In this document: positions 1 through 6,331 of the stretch, in pieces
Position numbering within the stretch: position 1 is the first letter of the stretch
How the letters are laid out: each line of letters starts with the position of its first letter
From: Actinomycetes bacterium
GTDB lineage: Bacteria; Actinomycetota; Actinomycetes; Propionibacteriales; Propionibacteriaceae
Length of the DNA: 13,356 bases
Direction: 5' to 3'
Assembly: GCA_023437345.1 (NCBI GenBank)
Contig: JAEZGC010000011.1
Span: forward strand, 1 to 13,356
Position numbers and translations under genes: made by a program
The notes under the pieces: generated by a model
Told to the model about the DNA's origin: nothing
Seen by the model: the letters and a program-made list of their open reading frames with translations, nothing else
Database searches by the model: none

Positions 1-268
1 GCTTGCGGATCTCCTCGCGGTACGCCTCCGCGAACATCCGCTGCGCCTTCACCGACGCCGCCTTCACGAAGTGCCGCGAACCGTCCTCGCAGGTCAGCAC
101 CGACGCGAACCCGGGCGTGAAGCCAGCACCCTGCGTCTCCGCGTCCACCACCGGCGACCCGCAGCGCTCCTCGACGACCGCGCGGATCTGCGGCGGGAGG
201 TGCGCCCACTCGAGGCGCCGGGCGGTCCGGCCGTGCGGGATCGTGGTGGGGAGACGGCGGGAAGTCAC
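1..268 (-). CDS. Phosphotransferase (APH-like) family protein, N-terminal part only
   Basis: Only the first 89 codons are present; the gene runs off the left edge. The GTG at 268-266 is the best start: it has an AAGG ribosome-binding sequence about 8 nt upstream. In-frame GTGs at 274 and 292 are alternatives. After a basic N-terminus, residues about 47-69 read GAGFTPGFASVL, then an acidic turn, then HFVKAAS. This resembles the N-lobe of aminoglycoside phosphotransferase-like kinases: a glycine-rich turn followed by a strand carrying the ATP-binding lysine (FVKA). The REE motif near the edge could belong to the following helix. The catalytic loop lies outside the window, so substrate and activity are unknown; many family members act on small molecules other than aminoglycosides. 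It is divergent from lepA, with 66 bp between the starts. The family assignment is from recalled motifs and is moderately sure; the reading frame is well supported. Confidence 0.65.
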   Translation of the reverse strand, partial: MTSRRLPTTIPHGRTARRLEWAHLPPQIRAVVEERCGSPVVDAETQGAGFTPGFASVLTCEDGSRHFVKAASVKAQRMFAEAYREEIRK

Positions 269-334
269 CGGCACATCCTTGCCGATGCCCACGAGTGAGA
301 AGTTTGGCGCCCTCGATGGAACAATGGGCGAATC

Positions 335-2170
335 ATGAGTGCACCCCAGCCCGGCCAGACTCCTCCGGAGATCATCCGGAACTTCTGCATCATCGCCCAC
401 ATCGACCACGGCAAGTCGACCCTGGCCGACCGGATGCTGCAGCTGACCGGCGTGGTCGACGAGCGCTCGATGCGGGCGCAGTACCTGGACCGGATGGACA
501 TCGAGCGGGAACGCGGCATCACGATCAAGTCCCAGGCCGTCCGGATGCCGTGGCAGGTGGCCGGCACCGACTACGTGCTCAACATGATCGACACCCCCGG
601 CCACGTCGACTTCACCTACGAGGTGTCCCGCTCGCTGGCCGCGTGCGAGGGTGCGATCCTGCTGATCGACGCCGCCCAGGGCATCGAGGCGCAGACCCTG
701 GCGAACCTCTACCTGGCGCTGGAGGCCGACCTCCACATAGTCCCGGTGCTGAACAAGATCGACCTGCCCAGCGCCCAGCCCGAGAAGTACGCCGCCGAGA
801 TCGCCCACCTGGTGGGCTGCCGGCCCGAGGACGTGTTCCAGGTCTCGGCCAAGACCGGCGAGGGCGTGCGGGAACTGCTCGACCACATAGTCGCCGACAT
901 CCCGCACCCGGTCGGGGACGCGTCCGCGCCGGCCCGGGCGCTGATCTTCGACTCGGTCTACGACACCTACCGCGGCGTGGTCACCTACGTGCGCGTGGTG
1001 GACGGCGAACTCAACCACCGCGAACGCGTGCTGATGATGTCCACCCGGGCCGCGCACGAGACCCTCGAGGTCGGCGTCATAGCACCGGAGCCGACCCGCG
1101 CCGCCGCGCTCGGGGTCGGCGAGGTCGGCTACCTGATCACCGGGGTGAAGGACGTCCGCCAGTCGCGGGTGGGCGACACCGTCACCACCGTGTCGCGCCC
1201 GGCGGCCGCCAGCCTTGGCGGTTACCGCCAGCCCCGGCCGATGGTCTACGCCGGGCTGTACCCGATCGACGGCGCCGACTTCCCCGAACTGCGCGAGGCG
1301 CTGGACAAGCTGAAGCTCAACGACGCAGCGCTGGTCTACGAGCCGGAGACGTCCGGCGCCCTCGGCTTCGGCTTCCGGATCGGCTTCCTGGGCCTGCTCC
1401 ACATGGAAATCGTCCGGGAGCGGCTGGAGCGGGAGTTCAATCTCGACCTGATCTCGACCGCGCCCAACGTGGTGTACCGCGTCGTCATGGAGGACGGCAC
1501 CGAGCACCAGGTCACCAACCCGTCGGAGTACCCCGAAGGCAAAATCGCCGAGGTGCACGAGCCTGTGGTGCGGGCGACGATCCTCACCCCGACCGAGTTC
1601 ATCGGCACCGTTATGGAGTTGTGCCAGAACCGGCGCGGCGTCCAGACCGGGATGGACTACCTGAGCGAGGACCGGGTCGAGATCCGGTACCTGCTGCCGC
1701 TGGCCGAGATCGTCTTCGACTTCTTCGACGCTCTCAAGTCCCGGACGAAGGGGTACGCCTCGCTGGACTACCACGAGTCCGGTGAGCAGGTGGCGAAGCT
1801 GGTGAAGGTCGACATCCTGCTTCACGGCGAGCCGGTGGACGCGTTCAGCTCGATAGTCCACACCGACAACGCCTACAGCTACGGCATCGCGATGGCCAAG
1901 AAGCTGAAGGAGCTCATTCCGCGGCAACAGTTCGAAGTGCCGATCCAGGCCGCGGTCGGCGCCCGGGTGATCGCCCGCGAGACCGTCCGCGCGATCCGCA
2001 AGGACGTCCTGGCCAAGTGCTACGGCGGCGACATCACCCGCAAGCGCAAGCTGCTGGAGAAGCAGAAGGAGGGCAAGAAGCGGATGAAGATGGTCGGCCG
2101 CGTCGAGGTCCCCCAGGAGGCCTTCGTCGCTGCCCTGTCCACCGGCGAGACGCGGGTCGACAAGAAGTAG
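335..2170 (+). CDS. lepA: Elongation factor 4 (LepA), ribosomal back-translocase GTPase
   Basis: This is a full-length 611-residue LepA, the normal size for the family. LepA is a ribosome-binding translational GTPase related to EF-G that acts on stalled or mis-translocated ribosomes and has also been linked to 30S assembly. GTPase motifs are all intact: G1 AHIDHGKST (21-29), G2 RGIT (60-63), G3 DTPGH (86-90), G4 NKID (140-143) and G5 SAK (171-173). The LepA-specific C-terminal domain is present, with GGDITRKRKLLEKQKEGKKR followed by MKMVGRVEVPQEAF. The ATG at 335 is chosen because the conserved sequence begins about 13 residues later. No ribosome-binding sequence precedes it, and AACAAT at 320-325 could be a weak -10 element, so the mRNA may be leaderless; this is a low-confidence inference. 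Four rare ATA isoleucine codons occur in the gene. Identification is very secure. Confidence 0.98.
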   Translation: MSAPQPGQTPPEIIRNFCIIAHIDHGKSTLADRMLQLTGVVDERSMRAQYLDRMDIERERGITIKSQAVRMPWQVAGTDYVLNMIDTPGHVDFTYEVSRSLAACEGAILLIDAAQGIEAQTLANLYLALEADLHIVPVLNKIDLPSAQPEKYAAEIAHLVGCRPEDVFQVSAKTGEGVRELLDHIVADIPHPVGDASAPARALIFDSVYDTYRGVVTYVRVVDGELNHRERVLMMSTRAAHETLEVGVIAPEPTRAAALGVGEVGYLITGVKDVRQSRVGDTVTTVSRPAAASLGGYRQPRPMVYAGLYPIDGADFPELREALDKLKLNDAALVYEPETSGALGFGFRIGFLGLLHMEIVRERLEREFNLDLISTAPNVVYRVVMEDGTEHQVTNPSEYPEGKIAEVHEPVVRATILTPTEFIGTVMELCQNRRGVQTGMDYLSEDRVEIRYLLPLAEIVFDFFDALKSRTKGYASLDYHESGEQVAKLVKVDILLHGEPVDAFSSIVHTDNAYSYGIAMAKKLKELIPRQQFEVPIQAAVGARVIARETVRAIRKDVLAKCYGGDITRKRKLLEKQKEGKKRMKMVGRVEVPQEAFVAALSTGETRVDKK

Positions 2171-2174
2171 CCGA

Positions 2175-2218
2175 CGCCCGCCGCGGGCGCGGCGCCCTCC
2201 CGGTCGGGTGTCACCGGG
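2175..2218 (+). terminator. Two short GC hairpins after lepA, possible weak terminator
   Basis: Just after the lepA stop codon, CGCCCG (2175-2180) pairs with CGGGCG (2184-2189) around a 3-nt loop. A second stem, CCCGGT (2199-2204) with ACCGGG (2213-2218), has an 8-nt loop. Neither is followed by a run of T, so this is at best a weak or factor-assisted terminator. Short GC palindromes also arise by chance in such DNA. Confidence 0.3.
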
Positions 2219-2264
2219 TGGGTGATGGTGAATTTGCCCACTGCGTCCCGAACCGCCCGCCGTC

Positions 2265-2270
2265 TACCCT
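2265..2270 (+). promoter_or_regulatory. Candidate -10 element for the membrane protein gene
   Basis: TACCCT fits the actinobacterial TANNNT -10 pattern and lies about 32 nt upstream of the ATG at 2303, leaving a short leader that contains the ribosome-binding sequence. TTGCCC at 2234-2239 resembles a -35 element but is 25 bp away, too far for normal spacing, so only the -10 is proposed. Confidence 0.4.
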
Positions 2271-2302
2271 GCGCTGAGGGAGGCACATAGCGAGGGGGGC
2301 GC

Positions 2303-3910
2303 ATGCGTCGGTTGATCGCCATCCTGCTATTCACGCTGGTGGCTGTCGGGCTGGCGGCCCCGGCCGCCGCGGCCGCGCCGCAGGAGCTCGTGTACTCCGG
2401 CACCCGCACCGGTCCCGCCCCGGCGGGGATGCCGTCGACCATGCCCGCCGCGCTGAGCTTTTGGTGCGAGGACGGCGTGTGCGTGCGGGTGGACGCCGAG
2501 CACGTCGCGTGGCGGATCCCGATCGTGGACGGGGTCGGCCGCAGCGCCGGCTCCGAGCCCGAGGTGGGAGACCCCTGCGGGGATGACTTCATCGAGGCAA
2601 TCTCGTGGGACATCACCATCGATGCGCGGCGGCTGAGCGCAGTACTCAACTTCACGTCGGAGTACGACAAGGAGTGCCCGGCGCCGGCCGGCCAGCTCAA
2701 GCGGGTGTCCGGGCGGCCCTACTCGGTCAGCTACGAGGGCGACCTGGTGCGCGGCGAGTGTGTCTTCGCCCCGGACGGCTGTGGGTCGGCGGCACCCTCG
2801 ACGCAGCCGTCCGCCACCCCGTCTGGTGCTCCGGCCGGTCCGGACCAGACCTCGTCGCGGCTGGGTACCGGTGACCCGGCGGCCCGCAGCGTGGTGAGCG
2901 GCCTCGTCCCGCCGCAGGAGCTGGCCGTCCAGCCGCCCCAGCTGCTGCTTGCCGTGGTGGTGACCATCATCCTGGTCCTGTTGGTCGCATTCCCCACCGC
3001 CTTGCTGAATTCCGCCACCGAGTCCGGTTCCGACCGGTTCTCGCAGTGGTGGCAGGGTCGCGGACGGAGACCACCCGAGGGAGCGGCGGCAGGCGGAGCC
3101 GCCGCGTCGGCGCCTGGGCACACGGCGGCGGTCGCTGCGGCACCGGCGTCGCGTGGCAGCTGGTGGTGGGCCGCCGCGGGGGTCGCCGCTGCGGGACTCA
3201 TCTCCTGCTTCGTGGACCCGCAGTTCGGCTTCAACCCGGGCAGCCTGCGACTCCTCGCCTCGATCCTGGTGGGCTTCGCGGTGGACGTGGGCCTGGGCTG
3301 GCTGGTGACCATCTGGCTGGTCCGGCGGCTTGCTCCCGGGGCGACCCACTCCTTCGTCTTCCGGCCGGTGTCGCTGGTCATCGTTGGCGCGGCTGTCGTA
3401 CTCACCCGGGTGACCGGCTTCGAGCCGGGGATCGTCTTCGGACTCGTGGCCGGTGTGGCGTTCGGGGCGGTGGCCGCCCGCGCCGCGCAGGGCAAGGCTG
3501 CGCTCGTCCAGCTCGGCTACGCGTTCGGCGTCGCGCTGCTCGCCTGGCTCGGGTACGGGGTCGTCGCGGGTGCCACGACCGCCGGCGACGACTTCTGGGC
3601 GACGTTCTTCCTGGAGACGCTCGGCTCGATAGCGATCGGCGGCATGGCCTCGCTCCCGATCGCGCTGTTCCCGGTGCGGGGCCTGGCTGGTCAGGCTGTG
3701 TGGGAGTGGAACTGGTGGATCTGGGGCGCTTCCTACGCTGTGGGGCTGTTCGCCTTCTTCCTGGTGCTGATGCCGATGCCGTTCTCCTGGCAGGAGGTGC
3801 AGCTGAGCCTGGTCGGCTGGCTGACCATCTACGCCGCCTACCTCGGCGTGGCCCTCGTGATGTGGCTCGTCCTGGCGCGTCCGTGGCGCAAAGGCGCGGA
3901 AGCGGCCTGA
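2303..3910 (+). CDS. Exported multi-pass membrane protein of unknown function
   Basis: The protein has 535 residues and starts at an ATG preceded by a strong GAGGGGGG ribosome-binding sequence. Residues 1-25 form a signal peptide (basic start, hydrophobic core, AAA-rich end). Residues 26-205 form an outer domain with six cysteines (55, 60, 92, 125, 153, 160), enough for three disulfides, ending in a Pro/Ser/Thr/Ala-rich stalk (161-190). A transmembrane helix follows (213-235, ending AFPTALLN), then an Ala/Gly/Pro-rich linker (250-285) and about six further hydrophobic segments between 286 and 525, then a short basic tail. No catalytic motif was recognised. The layout, and segments such as TGFEPGIVFGL and the LFPV region near 455, recall the actinobacterial proteins named for an FGLLP motif; that is from memory, and an exact FGLLP is absent. 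It sits alone between lepA and the methylthioadenosine phosphorylase gene, with its own apparent promoter. The coding call is strong and the function unknown. Confidence 0.85.
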   Translation: MRRLIAILLFTLVAVGLAAPAAAAAPQELVYSGTRTGPAPAGMPSTMPAALSFWCEDGVCVRVDAEHVAWRIPIVDGVGRSAGSEPEVGDPCGDDFIEAISWDITIDARRLSAVLNFTSEYDKECPAPAGQLKRVSGRPYSVSYEGDLVRGECVFAPDGCGSAAPSTQPSATPSGAPAGPDQTSSRLGTGDPAARSVVSGLVPPQELAVQPPQLLLAVVVTIILVLLVAFPTALLNSATESGSDRFSQWWQGRGRRPPEGAAAGGAAASAPGHTAAVAAAPASRGSWWWAAAGVAAAGLISCFVDPQFGFNPGSLRLLASILVGFAVDVGLGWLVTIWLVRRLAPGATHSFVFRPVSLVIVGAAVVLTRVTGFEPGIVFGLVAGVAFGAVAARAAQGKAALVQLGYAFGVALLAWLGYGVVAGATTAGDDFWATFFLETLGSIAIGGMASLPIALFPVRGLAGQAVWEWNWWIWGASYAVGLFAFFLVLMPMPFSWQEVQLSLVGWLTIYAAYLGVALVMWLVLARPWRKGAEAA

Positions 3911-3957
3911 GCGTTTCGGCTACGCGGCACTGACTCGTCCAGAACTCCTCAACCGCG

Positions 3958-3973
3958 CTGAGGACTTCCTCAG
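3958..3973 (+). terminator. Hairpin after the membrane protein gene, possible terminator
   Basis: CTGAGG (3958-3963) pairs perfectly with CCTCAG (3968-3973) around a 4-nt loop, about 48 nt after the preceding stop codon. A second CCTCA at 3947-3951 could pair with the same TGAGG instead. There is no T run downstream, so terminator function is uncertain. Confidence 0.35.
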
Positions 3974-3984
3974 GGAGGGAGCAT

Positions 3985-4015
3985 TCGGCGTGGTGGGGAG
4001 CTCTCGGCGTGGTGG
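3985..4015 (+). repeat. 12-bp direct repeat upstream of the phosphorylase gene
   Basis: TCGGCGTGGTGG occurs exactly at 3985-3996 and again at 4004-4015, a spacing of 19 bp from start to start; similarity extends a few bases further upstream (GCATTCGG and GCTCTCGG). The pair lies about 85-110 bp upstream of the -10 proposed for the phosphorylase gene. It could be a regulator-binding site or a small tandem duplication; nothing in the sequence decides. The rest of the 3911-4111 gap shows only the hairpin upstream and the -10 near its end. Confidence 0.5.
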
Positions 4016-4097
4016 AGCGGACGTCGCGGGAGGTGGGCGGTGCGGGGCGGTGGCTGAAGCGGGCGAGGGGCAGGTGGGTTGGGCCTTCGGCAGCGTC

Positions 4098-4103
4098 TAG
4101 GCT
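4098..4103 (+). promoter_or_regulatory. Candidate -10 element of a leaderless phosphorylase promoter
   Basis: TAGGCT fits TANNNT and ends 8 nt before the GTG start at 4112, so transcription would begin at or next to the start codon. No ribosome-binding sequence lies between them, as expected for a leaderless mRNA. No convincing -35 element is visible. TAGGCT also occurs close to the start of the oxidoreductase gene in this window. Confidence 0.5.
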
Positions 4104-4111
4104 CGTCCTTC

Positions 4112-4927
4112 GTGAACGCAGACATCGGCATCATCGGCGGCTCCGGCTTCTACGAGTTCCTCAGCGACGTCGAGTCGGTCGTGGTCGACACCCCATTCGG
4201 TGAGCCGTCGGCGCCGCTGGCCATCGGCGAGCTGGACGGCCGGCGGGTCGCCTTCGTGCCACGGCACGGCCAGCACCACCAGTTCCCGCCGCACCGGGTC
4301 AACTACCGGGCGAACCTGTGGGCGCTGCGCAGCGTCGGGGTACGCCAGGTTGTGGCCCCGTGCGCCGTCGGGTCGCTGCGCCCCGAACTCGGCCCCGGCA
4401 GCTTCGTGGTCCCCGACCAGGTGATCGACCGGACCTGGGGTCGCCAGCACACCGTCTACGACGGGGTCGGCCCGGTGGTCCACGTCTCCTTCGCCGACCC
4501 GTACTGCCCGCGCGGCCGGGCAGCGGTACTGGCCGCGGCCGACGACCAGACACCGCTGGTCGACGCCGGCACCCTTGTGGTGATCAACGGGCCGCGGTTC
4601 TCCTCCCGCGCCGAGTCCCGCTGGCACGCCGCCGCCGGCGGCACCGTGGTCGGGATGACCGGGGTGCCGGAGTCATCGGTCGCCCGCGAACAGGCCATGT
4701 GCTCCACGACGGTCTGCATGGTGACCGACCACGACGCCGGGGTGGAGACCGGGGAAGCCGTCACCCACGCTGAGGTGCTGCGGGTCTTCGCCGGCAACAT
4801 CGAGAGGCTGAAGTCGCTGCTGCGCCGGGTGATCGCCGGGCTCCCCGATGCCGAGGCCGACGCCACCGCCACGTGCTCCTGCCGGCGCGCACTCGACGGC
4901 TTCGAGCTGCCCTTCGAGCTGCCCTGA
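4112..4927 (+). CDS. mtnP: S-methyl-5'-thioadenosine phosphorylase
   Basis: This 271-residue protein is a type II nucleoside phosphorylase of the MTAP/PNP family. It splits methylthioadenosine with phosphate into adenine and methylthioribose-1-phosphate, recycling a by-product of S-adenosylmethionine use, in the cytoplasm. Visible motifs: IGIIGGSGFYEF at the N-terminus (phosphate loop), RHGQHHQFPPHRVNYRAN (51-68), GPRFSSRAES (160-169) and GMTGVPESSVAREQAMC (181-197). VTDHD (204-208) keeps both aspartates that select adenine-type substrates in human MTAP, arguing against an inosine-type enzyme. The GTG at 4112 is chosen because the conserved region begins right after it and a -10 sits just upstream; an in-frame TTG at 4079 is less likely. 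The C-terminus ends in FELPFELP, encoded by a perfect 12-bp tandem repeat. The stop overlaps the hemW start (TGATG), so the two genes are probably cotranscribed. The family is secure; substrate choice is an inference. Confidence 0.92.
   Translation: MNADIGIIGGSGFYEFLSDVESVVVDTPFGEPSAPLAIGELDGRRVAFVPRHGQHHQFPPHRVNYRANLWALRSVGVRQVVAPCAVGSLRPELGPGSFVVPDQVIDRTWGRQHTVYDGVGPVVHVSFADPYCPRGRAAVLAAADDQTPLVDAGTLVVINGPRFSSRAESRWHAAAGGTVVGMTGVPESSVAREQAMCSTTVCMVTDHDAGVETGEAVTHAEVLRVFAGNIERLKSLLRRVIAGLPDAEADATATCSCRRALDGFELPFELP
4901..4924 (+). repeat. Perfect 12-bp tandem duplication at the gene end
   Basis: TTCGAGCTGCCC occurs twice head to tail (4901-4912 and 4913-4924), directly before the TGA stop. 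It is in frame and encodes FELP twice as the last eight residues of the phosphorylase. It may be a recent duplication, or a conserved LPFELP-like tail that happens to use identical codons. Confidence 0.85.
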
Positions 4928-6132
4928 TGCCGTCCGCCCCACCCCCCGGTGACCCGGCGCCCGCCGACGGCGCGCTGCCGACCGACGCGCTGGCGGGGGA
5001 GCGTCCGCTCAGTCTCTACCTCCACGTGCCGTTCTGCGCCACCCGGTGCGGCTACTGCGACTTCAACACCTACACCGCCGCCGAGCTGGGCTCGGCGCCC
5101 GGCGCCAGCCGGCAGGCGTACCTGGCCGCCGTCCGCGCCGAACTCGACCTCGCCGTCAGGGTGCTGGGCGGTCCCCGTCCGGTGGAGACGGTGTTCTTCG
5201 GCGGGGGCACGCCGGCCATGCTCGAGCCGACGGAGTTGACCGGACTGCTGGACGCCGTCCGGCAGCGATTCCCGCTGGCCCCCGACGCCGAGGTGACCAC
5301 CGAGGCCAACCCGGAGTCCGTCGACCCGGCCTACCTGGACGCGCTGGCTGCCGCGGGGTTCAACCGGCTGTCGCTGGGAATGCAGTCAGCCGTCCCGCGG
5401 GTGCTGGCGGTCCTGGACCGGCGCCACACCCCGGGGCGGGTGGGTGAGGTGGTCGGGTGGGCTCGCGCGGCAGGGTTCGGCTCGGTGAGCCTCGACCTTA
5501 TCTACGGCACGCCGGGGGAGTCGCCCACCGACTGGCGCGACAGCCTCCGGGCGGCCCTCGCCCTGACCCCCGACCACGTGTCGGCCTACTCCCTGATCGT
5601 CGAACCAGGGACGCGGCTGGCAGCCCGCGTGCGGCGTGGCGAACTGCCCGACATCGACGACGACGTGCACGCCGCCTACTACCTGGCCGCCGAGCAGGAA
5701 CTGACGGCTGCCGGACTGGCATGGTACGAGGTGAGCAACTGGGCGCGCGCCGGTCACCGGGCCCGGCACAACCTTGCCTACTGGCGCAGCCACGACTGGT
5801 GGGGGATCGGGCCCGGCGCCCACTCCCACGTCGGCGGGGTGCGCTGGTGGAACCTGCGCCACCCGAGCACGTACTCGGCCCGGCTGGCGGCCGGCGAAAG
5901 CCCGGCCCAGGCGCGGGAGGTATTGACGTCGGCGGATCGTCGAACTGAACAGGTATTGCTGGAGTTGCGACTCGCCGACGGAATTGGTCTGGACATACTC
6001 ACTGATACTGAACGCAGGCGGGCGCAGAACGTCGCTGCGGCCGGTCATGCCGCGGTCGTCGACGACCGGCTTCGTCTGACCTTGTCAGGGCGTCTCCTGG
6101 CCGACGGAATCGTCCGCGACCTGCTGGATTGA
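4927..6132 (+). CDS. hemW: HemW, radical SAM heme chaperone
   Basis: The 401-residue protein belongs to the HemN/HemW radical SAM family. HemW is thought to carry heme to membrane proteins rather than to oxidise coproporphyrinogen. The cluster motif is CATRCGYC (C37, C41, C44, i.e. CX3CX2C) followed by DFNTY; the fourth cysteine of true HemN (CX3CX2CXC) is replaced by F46, which marks HemW. Other matches are FFGGGTP (90-96), TTEANPES (124-131), SLDLIYGTPGES (188-199) and HNLAYW (281-286), the HNXXYW signature described for HemW, then GIGPGAHSH. The C-terminus ends LADGIVRDLLD. The ATG at 4927 overlaps the previous stop as TGATG, which suggests translational coupling; no strong ribosome-binding sequence is seen. 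In-frame codons upstream belong to the phosphorylase region. From about 5920 on, codons become noticeably less GC-rich (GTA, TTG, ACT, AAT). Older annotations may call it coproporphyrinogen III oxidase. Confidence 0.95.
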   Translation: MPSAPPPGDPAPADGALPTDALAGERPLSLYLHVPFCATRCGYCDFNTYTAAELGSAPGASRQAYLAAVRAELDLAVRVLGGPRPVETVFFGGGTPAMLEPTELTGLLDAVRQRFPLAPDAEVTTEANPESVDPAYLDALAAAGFNRLSLGMQSAVPRVLAVLDRRHTPGRVGEVVGWARAAGFGSVSLDLIYGTPGESPTDWRDSLRAALALTPDHVSAYSLIVEPGTRLAARVRRGELPDIDDDVHAAYYLAAEQELTAAGLAWYEVSNWARAGHRARHNLAYWRSHDWWGIGPGAHSHVGGVRWWNLRHPSTYSARLAAGESPAQAREVLTSADRRTEQVLLELRLADGIGLDILTDTERRRAQNVAAAGHAAVVDDRLRLTLSGRLLADGIVRDLLD

Positions 6133-6155
6133 ATCGATCAAAGTGATAACCCTGG

Positions 6156-6197
6156 CGTTGCCAAGTGAGTAATTCCACCCCCGTGGGATTAGCAACG
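6156..6197 (+). terminator. Two-part hairpin between hemW and livJ
   Basis: An outer stem CGTTGC (6156-6161) pairs with GCAACG (6192-6197). Inside it, TAATTCCAC (6170-6178) pairs with GTGGGATTA (6183-6191), with one G-T wobble and a CCCC loop. The 5' side carries an 8-nt bulge (6162-6169). In all there are 15 base pairs. It starts 24 nt after the hemW stop, so it could end the hemW transcript, although only a weak T-rich sequence (ATTCTGT) follows. Its right arm overlaps the first proposed regulator half-site (GCAAC, 6192-6196). Confidence 0.5.
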
Positions 6198-6246
6198 ATT
6201 CTGTAACGTCCCGCCGATTGAGACCCAGCTGTAACAAGTGTGAGAC
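6192..6246 (+). promoter_or_regulatory. Array of GNRAC half-sites at 11-bp spacing, GlnR-like operator
   Basis: Five pentamers fit GNRAC: GCAAC (6192-6196), GTAAC (6203-6207), GAGAC (6220-6224), GTAAC (6231-6235) and GAGAC (6242-6246). The first two are separated by exactly 6 nt, and so are the last three, giving 11-bp periods; the two clusters are offset by 17 bp. Direct repeats at one helical turn are typical of OmpR-family response regulators. The actinobacterial nitrogen regulator GlnR recognises GTNAC-n6-GAAAC, which these sites approach, and a nitrogen-linked amino-acid importer is a plausible target. PhoP-type regulators also use 11-bp repeats, so the identity of the protein is an inference. 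The array ends 10-13 bp upstream of the proposed -10, where an activator replacing a poor -35 element would bind. Confidence 0.55.
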
Positions 6247-6256
6247 GAAGTGGTGG

Positions 6257-6265
6257 TTTTATATG
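6257..6265 (+). promoter_or_regulatory. Candidate -10 region of the liv operon
   Basis: TTTTATATG is the most AT-rich stretch near livJ and contains overlapping -10-like hexamers (TTTTAT, TATATG), neither perfect. No good -35 lies 17 bp upstream; that position falls in the half-site array, consistent with activator-dependent transcription. The predicted start near 6270 would give a leader of roughly 60 nt. Confidence 0.45.
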
Positions 6266-6296
6266 CCTCGCCTCTCGTAGCCTTGCCCGACCGTGC

Positions 6297-6315
6297 CGGT
6301 GGCGGGAGGCCACCG
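6297..6315 (+). other. Leader hairpin just ahead of the livJ ribosome-binding site
   Basis: CGGTGGC (6297-6303) pairs perfectly with GCCACCG (6309-6315) around a 5-nt loop. It ends 5 nt before AAGGAGG (6321-6327), the strongest ribosome-binding sequence in the window, which lies 4 nt before the livJ GTG. The hairpin leaves the ribosome-binding site free, so an mRNA-stabilising or spacing role is more likely than blocking translation. Confidence 0.5.
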
Positions 6316-6331
6316 ATCACAAGGAGGACAT

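Noticed and set aside
295..1785. Plus-strand open frame of 496 codons overlapping lepA
   Set aside because: It is a different frame of lepA, Arg/Gly/Pro-rich and without family motifs; lepA is unmistakable.
4079..4111. TTG start for the phosphorylase at 4079
   Set aside because: It would add 11 residues before the conserved N-terminus and would place the probable -10 element inside the gene; GTG at 4112 fits better.
4873..4926. Earlier start for hemW inside the phosphorylase gene
   Set aside because: It would need a non-standard start within conserved phosphorylase sequence; the ATG at 4927 overlapping the stop is typical coupling.
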